A stretch of 64,000 bases of DNA. It comes from Massospora cicadina. Taxonomy: Eukaryota; Entomophthoromycota; Entomophthoromycetes; Entomophthorales; Entomophthoraceae. The stretch lies in NCBI GenBank assembly GCA_022478985.1, contig JAKSZP010012241.1:1-64000 (forward strand), read 5' to 3'. The notes under the pieces were generated by a model. It was given only the letters and a program-made list of their open reading frames with translations, had not been told where the DNA came from and did not search any database. Made by a program: the position numbers and the translations under genes. Each line of letters opens with the position of its first letter. Position 1 is the stretch's first letter. Shown one piece after another: positions 56,016 to 64,000 of the stretch.

Positions 56016-59000
56016 CAGTGAGCGCATACAGGGGAAACCCAACAAACATCAACAACATAACACCAAGAAACCATAAGGGCACCCCAGAGGAGCCAAAGCT
56101 ACCTTCTGTTGCCAGTAGGACCGCCAGCGGAAGGAAGAGGGGGAGCGGTGGAAGAGGCCTGGGCCAAAACCAAACATGAATGGAGAAAAGGGTCTGATGA
56201 GATAAACCAAATGGGGAACCAGGATTAAACCAACCCATGGTAGCAGGATTACAGGGGGCCAAAACCAAGCTTGGAAGCGATCCTTAAGGTGAGAGTGGTA
56301 GTGATGCACAGCTTCAAGGAGGGTTGGGGTAGAGCCAGAAAGAACATCAAGGATGATAGTGTGTATCATCCATAATGTGATTGCTACAACTAAGGCGCAG
56401 AGAGAAGAGTGATTAGGGGAGGTCATGGCAAAGTCGAAGATGTTCTTGGGCAGGCTGAAAGTCTGTACTCGCTTCTGCAAAAAAGATCCATAACATCCCA
56501 CCCGATCGCCTGTGATGGCGGGCAATCTTAAAAGTGATGTACTAATGTCCTGTATTGACCGCACACAGTGCATGAAAACTGAGAGGTTTTGGACCACTCA
56601 GCAGTTTTACACCTTTTTCAGGCATCTTCACACATGAACGCAAACCTGTGGTTGTAACAGAGGATGATATGCGTACTTCCAAAATGTCCTTTAGGGTCTT
56701 CAGAGAGTATGGGATGTCTAGCTTGTCAAGGTAGTCCACATGTGAAATGATGGGGGGACATTGGGGTACCAGGTTGTTTAAAATGACTTGCCCACAGACT
56801 TCTTGCTTGAAACGGGGAGTAGGGCGACCCTTTTTGCGGTGTGGCCACTGATGCTGATTCTCCACTCAACTCTCCGCATAGTGAGGAGGATTCATTTAAA
56901 GTGAGGCGGCGTCCCATGTGGTCCTGCAGCAGAGGGATAAGAGGCCAGATAGTTAAGTAGGGAATGGTGGTGGTTAGGATTGCAGAGGCAATGGGCGTAG
57001 AAAATTTGGATCAGGCTGCGCACGACCAGTGTTGGTCTGAGAATGTGGGGCTGGTGAATGCAGCGATCCAGGTGCCAAGTATTTTAGCGGTGTGGGCCTC
57101 GTAGTTAAACAGGCCCATACCACCACTATGGTGAGGGCCAAATATGACATCCAGGTGCACAGGGGGAGGGCGGCCTAACCAAAGCCACCCTTGCAGGAGG
57201 GCATACAAAGAGGCGTAGAAAGAGGGGGAAAAAGCGATGGCATGGGTCACAAACCCGACTTTTGACAGTAGCATAGAGTTAGCAAGCACTACTCAGCCTG
57301 TGAGGGTATTATGGTGGTCTCTGAGGGAGCGATACGCTTTGTGACATTGTTTAGGATGTGGTACTCCATTACCAATGAGGCGTACCCTCCCGCCTCCAGC
57401 CACACTCTCAAATGGTGCACCAGACAAACAGTGGGTCTTGATACAAAAAGGGAGTACAAGAGGAGCGTAATAGGGTGGCCAGGGCAAGTGAATCAGAGAC
57501 CTAGCTGACGGAGCAGTCTGATTAAGGGTCAGTAATCAGCGGGCTTGGTATCAACTGAGGAGAATGATTTAGGTGTTGGAGGCATTAAGGGCGGCGTTAC
57601 TGAACCTATAGTAACCCAGGATAGTTTCTTCCAGCACGCGTTGATCACAGAAGTCAGAAACCTCAACCACACAATCATCAGCGAATGTCAGCAACCTAAC
57701 AGGTGCTTGCCTTGCACATGGATACCAGAAAGGCATGCATTCACACTGCATAAAAGTGGGTCAAGGCTGAAGTTGTATAATAGTGGACTTAAAGGGTCCC
57801 CTTGGACGAGCCCCCTTTAGGGGAGAACCACATCAGTGAGTAAACCAGGGCCACTCACTGCCATTGTGGCAGATTCCATAAACAACATCACCCAATTCAT
57901 GAACTGAGGGGAGGTGGAAACTTTGGAGGCAGGCTTTGAGGTAATCCCAGTTTCTCAATCATAAGCTTTTTGTTGTTCTAAGAACACAAGTGCCCCAAAA
58001 GCTGGAGATTGGCAGACATTGTCCACAGTGTAAATGTTGTCCCATATAGACCGTTTGGGGATAAAATTGAGCTGCTCAGAGGAAATTACTTCAGAGGCAA
58101 CTGACCCCTAGTCGGTTGGCCATAATTTTAGTAAATAAAGTAATATCTGTATTAGTAAGTGAGATGGGGCACCAGTTAATTAAGTCTGGCTTATCCCCCT
58201 TTTTAAACAGCGTTATCATATAGGCCTCCCAACTCCGGAAAGGAGGCTCGTTTCTAAAGAACATTTTTCGTTGAGGTAAGCATTAGTGAGGAGAAATAAA
58301 AAATGTTTTTTGTAAAACTCATACAGAATCCCATCTGGACCTGGGCACTTCCTGTGCGGTACACCATGAACGGCATACCAGAGTTCATCATGAGCTGATT
58401 AAATCTATTAACTTTGGGTAGTGGGAAACAGTGCAGATATGTGCACCATTGAGTAACTCATCAATTGCTGCAGGTTCATCTGGTTTGGACTTATACAACT
58501 CAGAGTAAAAGTTCTGAACTTTGACTGCCACTTCAGCTGAAATGTTTTCAACGGAATTGTCCAGCTGCCTCACTTGTGTGCAGGCCAAGCTCTGTTGCAG
58601 GGTAAAGAATTTTCAAAAAAAGTAGGAGGAGCATGTATTGCCCTTTGGTATATTTTTTGCCCTATACTGAACACTAACGCAATCTTTGTGTTGTCTTACT
58701 AGTGCGTTGAAAAGAGCAGACACTTCTGCACACTTGTGGCCTTAATCCGGGATTTACCTGCAGCAGGGACATAAGACTCTGGGTAGTCCACTTCCACTAG
58801 CATATACTTAATGACTGCCAAGGCAGCCCAAGAGCATCACGACAAGATGTGGCATGTCTGAAGGATGGCGTTTGCTTTGAAGGCTGGACAGGTTGAAAGT
58901 AGATCTGCACATAATGGAGCAGCAAACTCCAGTGCGGAAGTTTTGATGTCCATCCAGGCTAAAAGCATGGGTGATGTTATTTTGGTCAGGCAAAGTTTAC

Positions 59001-59736
59001 ACCATATTGGCACCTATACCACTGGGCTTGACTAAGTAAAGGTTACCAACAACATCCTGTGATCAGAGAAAACACTTTTTTGTCATTATAAAGTACATGA
59101 TCTGGGGGTGAAAGTTCAATGAAGCAAGAATGAAGTCAATGCGGGACATAGACCTCATATGACTGTTGTGCTCATGGGGATGGGACAAGTTGAATAGCAA
59201 TGATGCATGCTTGAGGAGGGTATCAGAAGCCGCAATGTGGCATTCAGGATGTGGATTTTGATGTGCCCCTGCAGGGGTAGGCGTTGAAGGACAGTGGTCG
59301 GTAGCTGGGTTGGCTAAGCAGTTCAGATCGCCCACCACAAAGGGATCAGGTGGAAGTGAAAGGTAACTTACAGCTAAGAGGAAATTTCAGCAAGCCCATA
59401 CATGGGCTGTAGCGTAAACATTAACTATATCTTTCACTTCAGCGTCTCATGAAAAGGACATGACCAGTAAATACTATCAAGATACAAATGTTTAGACAAA
59501 AATTTGAAACTATGGGTCACACATATAAGCACCCCACAGTGCGGCAACCAAAAAGAAAGGGAGGTTAGGAGCATAATTGCCCATGTGACCTTGGCACCGT
59601 GTGGATAGTGGGATTCCTGAATTGCCAGGATGTTTATAGGTAAGTTGTTTTTTAGAAAACTCAGTCTTTTAGCCCATGATGGCGTGGCCTTGAGTTCTGA
59701 AATGTTCAAGGTCCCTATTATGAGGGAGACCCCCAA
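56016..59736 (-). pseudogene. LINE-3 ORF2: endonuclease and reverse transcriptase
   Basis: The start codon position reads TTG instead of ATG (59736-59734), followed by GVSLIIGTLNISELKATPSWAKRL. Endonuclease pieces: LAIQES, MVGDLNCLANPATDH (GDxN) near 59330 and RIDFILAS near 59130. RT pieces: FADDCVVEVS near 57690 (Asps kept), LLANSMLLSKV-type coding near 57290 and GGMGLFNYEAHTAKILGTW near 57110. The far C-terminus differs from LINE-1 just before the insertion. Numerous stops and frame changes. Confidence 0.75.
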
Positions 59737-59753
59737 TGCACCTTAGGTGCAAT
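59734..59753 (-). promoter_or_regulatory. LINE-3 ORF1/ORF2 junction hairpin
   Basis: On the minus strand TGCACC-TAA-GGTGCA forms a perfect 6-bp stem with TAA in the loop. It is followed by the changed ORF2 start (TTGGGG). The outer pair is T-A here, C-G in LINE-2 and mismatched in LINE-1. Confidence 0.5.
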
Positions 59754-61108
59754 GGGAAGGGATCCCTTGCCCTTCATGTGCAGCTTTTTCAGCACTCTCC
59801 TTGGTGGCAGCACATGTGCATTGTGCTACCAGGTAGGTGTCCTTAAGGAGTTCTTTTGCTTTGGATGTTTATCAGATTTGGGTTTTGACTCTGATCGACT
59901 TTTACTTTGAGTGCTCCTGAAGTGCACCATTGGAGGTCAACAAAAAATTGGGGAGGATTGGGTTCAGAGAATTAGTCATGATTGGTGTGCAGTAAACTTG
60001 TGCAGGTGAACTTGATCAAACAGCTGTTCCGCAGGTTGGGGGTCTAATTTAAATTGGTGACCAAAATTGTGAGCTTCTTTGGCTGTGAATGACTTAATGT
60101 CATCCTGTGTCTGGGCAAGCGGAAACAAGGATGCTGCCAAAGCCGCTGCCTTGGCCGCTGCTCTATGGGCATGTTTGGCTTTCTTGTGCTCTTGTGGGGA
60201 CACAGATTTAACCTTAATATAACACCCCTGCAACCCCATGGTAATGTGGCTTTCATGTCGATGATGGGTTTGTAATGGAAGTTGGCGCTACCCAATGCAT
60301 CTGGGAAAACTTTAATGATGTTTGGTGCCTTCTCTGGAAGAGCAGGTGGTGCTTTATGGCCAAAAACACAACAGTAGGTGCATATAGGGGTGCGCTATCC
60401 ACAATAACCTGAAATAAGCGGGAGTCCTGCTCATCAATAATGATATTTGCGGTGTTTGGAATTTGTGTTAAGTCTTCCACGATGATCATGGATGGGGTGA
60501 TCACTGCGATTGCTTTGCCCATACTAAGCTCTGGCATAAGTGTGAAGCGCTGAATTTCAAAAAAGTGTATTTCCCCATAATTTTTTCCCATCTGAGAGAT
60601 GGCGCTCTAGGACGTCACGTCTCACCATTGCGGGGAGAAAGTTATAGTGACAAAAATCTGATTAGATTTGGTCTGACGTGTGCGCTTTATTTGAACCATA
60701 TGTTGAGCATATGGAAGATTAACCACCACGCGCACCTGTGCAGTGGCATCCGCTGCTTGTGTGGTTCTAAACTCTAGGTCCAACCAACCTCAGGTCATTG
60801 AATGCTGTGCGACGTACACAATGGCTTAGAAATGTTTGTGCACATCACCACAGAACTTCTCCTAAAGTGCCTTTAAATTATATCCAGAAAACTCAAATAC
60901 CATGCTCCACTGATGACAGGGGTTGAGAGTGCGGAGTATTGATGTACTGGTTGCACTTCTCTTGCCATGCTAAAATCTCCGGCAAGATACTCACCACTGT
61001 TTTATTGTTTTTGTCTTGCCCACTTGTGTCGCTGGGGTGTTTTCTAACTTTGGTGGTGCTTTAACTGACAGTGACCTTCACCACGCTTGCCTAACTCTTA
61101 CCAGGCAT
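59743..61108 (-). pseudogene. LINE-3 ORF1: CCHC-type protein
   Basis: The start aligned with the other copies is ATG 61108 (MPGKS). Where LINE-1 and LINE-2 have the TGA at codon 23 this copy has AGA (61045-61043). Conserved wording: VVSILPEILAW near 61000, GEIHFFEIQRFTLMPELSMGKAIAVITP (60576-60490). The knuckle near 60392-60350 reads CTYCCVFGHKAPPA, so the last Cys is lost. Frame changes occur between 60250 and 60360 and elsewhere. Confidence 0.65.
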
Positions 61109-61203
61109 TGGGAGCACCCTTATCTCCTCGTATAAATTATAAAAACTTATCAGTCTTGAATTGAATTGGTTGCAATTAATAGATGCAACAAGAAAGAAAA
61201 GTC

Positions 61204-61219
61204 CTGATGATTCCAATAA
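61204..61219. repeat. LINE-3 target-site duplication, right
   Basis: ctgatgattccaataa, one mismatch to 54560-54575. Confidence 0.75.
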
Positions 61220-61331
61220 GTGGGCATTTTATTGCCATGAGTACCTATATATATGAAAGACATTTCCCAAATAAAATTACATTGTTATTGGTTTTACTAT
61301 ATTTTACCAGTAGTGTTTTAATTTATTGTAG

Positions 61332-61345
61332 GCTGGAAGTGCCCA
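61332..61345 (+). promoter_or_regulatory. Possible primer-binding site of element I
   Basis: TGGAAGTGCCCAGA follows an A+T-rich stretch with a TATATATGAAAG-type box near 61248 and AATAAA near 61272, as expected between a 5' LTR and the leader. The matching 3' LTR would be outside the window, so this is tentative. Confidence 0.3.
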
Positions 61346-61831
61346 GATTTTAAGTCAATAAGTTCAAGCTTTCCTGAACCACCAGCTTAGAATATTGCTT
61401 TTTGTAATCAAACAGGAAGCTATGCTAGTTAAGAAATAACTCTTAGAAGCCTGTGCAGTTGCAACTTTTTGACTAGTGGTTCTCTATATAGGGAGTTTCA
61501 GGCTGACGTTATCTGTAAGTAAGGAGTTATAAATATGAGCTGTGAATAGTCAAGTGACGAGGACACTGCTGCGTTGAGGTTGGTGAGGGCTTAACTCTAA
61601 AAAAGAACGGACTTGGAGTACGTTGGAATGAAGACCTCATTAAAGATCTATTATTCAATACACTATCTCATTGAGCAGCAAAAAGAAGCTAAGAGAGATT
61701 GCAAAACTATACCTGTTAGTTAGCAATATGAAGAGAGTGAAACAGTCTGAAATCAAATGAGTTTGTTACGTGTTATCAAGCCTTGAAGCTACAGCTTTGG
61801 ACTAATATTCCTTGAGTAAGTAGAGTTCATA

Positions 61832-63044
61832 GTGGGAAGAATTGATGCCATGGAGGGTATTATGGAAAAACAAGGTTTAGACATTATTGACATACAAGAT
61901 CAAATCATGCTGCTAGTGAAATCTTTGTACAACAATGCTGAAAAACACCGTCAACTTTATGTTAAGTTGAAGAAACTGCGGCGTAAGTCCAAGGAGTTGA
62001 AAGTATGCAAGTTGTACTAAAAAAAATGGGAGAAGACTTTCACTGATCATATAGTCAATTTGGAAAGAACCACTGGCCGTTGTCCTGAGAACTCCAAAAA
62101 GTGAATCTGGCCTGTTACAAGAGATTCCTCATCTGAGAAGACAGCCCTAATGAGTACAGCTATGTGAACCTGTGGAGGGCGCCTAAAACTCTGGCTTCTT
62201 ATCCAGTATGGCGCCCTGTCCTATCAGTTCAAGTTACTAGCTGATGAAGAAGTAACATCAATAATCTTCTTGTGACTGTGGAATTTCAGCCAACTTTATT
62301 AATTACAAGTTTTAGAGGAACAGTGCAACTTTCTGCATTAGGTTCATTAAAAGGACCATGATAGGATGTGGAGACCGTCAAAAGGCTGTGGCCGTGATCA
62401 ACTGTCTTGATAAGGAGAGTTAGAACTTGTCTGTCTTAACTACCTGCAAATAAATGGATTAACTCAGAGGCATATGATGCCATTTTGGGGAGTTTGACAG
62501 CCCTGAACACGTTTTCAACTAGAAACAACAATTCATGGGCATTCTGTTCAAAAAGAATAACACCTTTTAAACCTTTGTTGACTTATTCTATCAAGAAGTT
62601 CAGATACTCAACAGGGGCAGGAGCATTGATCTATTTTATGCCAATATTGCAATGAAGTTGGCAATCTGAGACCATAAAGATTTATTATAGGTTATGATCT
62701 CCGCCTTGAACGCAAATATGAAATCTTCTCAGATAGTAGAACTTTTATGGCTGTATAGGACCAGTTTTGATGCCCTAACAAAAGCTACAGTAGTGCCAAT
62801 ACCAGCAATATAAGTTATGCAGGAAAATAACCTGACAATGGCCAAGCGGTATCTAACCCTAGAGCTAGTACTAGCTCATCTATGTGAAGCCCAATTTGGC
62901 AATGTAATTTATCTGGTCCCTTGCTACAAGTGTAACAAGTACAGCCATGTTATGTATAGCTGCCGACTTAGACTGAAAAGGATCAATATGGATTTACCTG
63001 CTAACAATCATGTGTCTTACGTGGGAAAAGATCAAGTGGTTTAG
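61832..63044 (+). pseudogene. Element I gag with coiled coil and CCHC knuckle
   Basis: The open frame 61832-62020 is a charged coiled-coil-like stretch (IDIQDQIMLLVKSLYNNAEK). Broken coding follows. The open frame 62817-63044 carries CYKCNKYSHVMYSC (62922-62963), an exact CX2CX4HX4C zinc knuckle that would bind element RNA. This order fits the Gag of an LTR retrotransposon. Stops separate the two parts. The family is not clear from gag alone. Confidence 0.55.
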
Positions 63045-63289
63045 ACATGGAACATTCAATTTCTGCCTATGCTCAAGTTCCTCCTGACTTAGCAAAACGA
63101 CCATATAGGGCAACTTAAATAAATATTGAGGCTCTTTTGGTTAAACTTTTGAAAGCAAAGGCCACTTAGCCCATATTTGATTGAAAAGGTGATATGAATA
63201 TATTTAAATCAGCCTCAAGCCACGCAAGCGTACATGGAGCCCAATGGCAGTACCTTGGACGATGTTACCATAACAATTCCCATGGCCAC

Positions 63290-63823
63290 AATTTAAGGGG
63301 CGCTTCCATTAAAGTATCTGAACAGTTTTCCTGATCCTTTTATTTGGCTTGTGATGCCACAATTTTCCAATTAAACAATATTTCTTCTTATTCTGATTTC
63401 ATTTATGCTTATATTTCGGTGAATTGAGTAAAGTTTAAACCATCATTAACAGTGGAGCTTTATTTTTATATTGCTTCTATGAAGTTAGTGGGAAAATCAA
63501 GGCTTGCATTCAATGTAAATCATAATAAGGTTTACAGAACAGAAGGCCTGCATATCACAAACTATAGGGAGCTTTAGTGCTTGCCTCTACATTTTGGATC
63601 ACTCCTTGTCCCTACACTGGAAATAGCTTTACCTAACTATAGTTATGAAATATTGATTTGCTATGACTTGATGCAACTGTATGGGTTCAATGTGTTATTT
63701 CTAGAAAATAACCTTAAAATTTTATTCAACTTTTTGTTGTTATACAACCAAAAAGGGGATACACCTTCAGGCAAAAAGATTACTATGTTAGTCTGGTATA
63801 TGCGGATGGTATCATACCTGTAA
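63290..63823 (+). pseudogene. Element I protease-like segment
   Basis: The open frame 63581-63823 reads YEILICYDLMQLYGFNVLFLENNLKILF, resembling the C-terminal 'ILIGxDLLxxxGxxVxF' part of retroviral-type aspartic proteases. The DTG/DSG motif should lie near 63300-63450, but I cannot place it through the stops. RT would be expected beyond the window end. Confidence 0.4.
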
Positions 63824-64000
63824 AGTATCACCAATTGGGTAAAAATTTGATGTTAGAACTCCAGTTATAATAAGAACGTTGGGGTATTCCCTTAAAAGCA
63901 CAAAGGACAATGGTTGTAACTAAAAAGAGCAGTGTATAATGGTTACCAGACTTACTTTGGAAAACCCCAAATATGTATAGCAAAATTCATGCACCATAGC

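Larger units (their letters stand above)
54576..61203 (-). mobile_element. LINE-3: full-length non-LTR copy, split near its 3' end
   Basis: On the minus strand it starts ACTTTTCTTTCTTGTTGCA at 61203 and ends with an A-rich tail near 54576. The end fragment 54597-54631 (GACCATGGGAGGGACACTTGC on the plus strand) matches the LINE-1 end at 9846-9870. Removing the insertion 54632-56010 leaves about 5.24 kb, like the other two. A 15-of-16 duplication flanks it. It is the most diverged copy. Confidence 0.85.

Overview
The window looks like eukaryotic chromosomal DNA made almost entirely of transposable elements in several states of decay. I find no convincing host gene, rRNA, stand-alone tRNA or CRISPR array. 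Nearly every coding block is broken by stops and frameshifts. The mix of Ty3/gypsy elements, full-length LINEs whose ORF1 has a CCHC zinc knuckle, tRNA-headed SINE-like units and Helitron-like ends in A+T-rich DNA would suit a large repeat-rich fungal genome. That placement is inference; a plant or other eukaryote cannot be excluded from the sequence alone.

Layout. 1-673: right part of a long LTR-like repeat (family B). 740-1073: gypsy integrase fragment. 2190-3559: minus-strand gag fragment J, with a collagen-like Gly-X-Y stretch and a coiled coil. 3918-15791: gypsy element A (plus), also with a collagen-like stretch, and split by full-length LINE-1 (minus, 9818-15091, 18-bp target duplication). 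16085-27010: two minus-strand gypsy elements of one family, C and D, in tandem and sharing an LTR. D is cut by a family B repeat (22854-23960) and by a 2.2-kb short LTR element F (24383-26562). 28690-31150: two Helitron-like units in a row, the first containing another B repeat. 31830-32245: reverse transcriptase fragment G. 32251-39791: gypsy element E (minus) with both LTRs. 40400-45708: A+T-rich Helitron-like nest with a SINE (43372-43656) inside. 45726-50990: full-length LINE-2 (plus, 17-bp duplication). 51008-54559: mostly unidentified, with a second SINE-like head. 54576-61203: full-length LINE-3 (minus, 16-bp duplication), cut by a 1.4-kb LTR-like insertion. 61250-64000: start of another LTR element (I) with coiled coil, CCHC knuckle and a protease-like segment, running off the window.

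How the parts work together. The three LINEs share one plan: ORF1 (nucleic-acid-binding, CCHC), a stop codon lying in the loop of a small hairpin, then the ORF2 start and an ORF2 with endonuclease, reverse transcriptase and a C-terminal zinc finger. The gypsy elements have the usual gag-protease-RT-RNase H-integrase order. The most unusual signals are the collagen-like segments near the N-terminus of two separate Gag reading regions and the hairpin with paired base changes at the LINE ORF1/ORF2 junction. The nesting gives a relative history: D is older than F and B, A is older than LINE-1, and a Helitron-like unit is older than the SINE.
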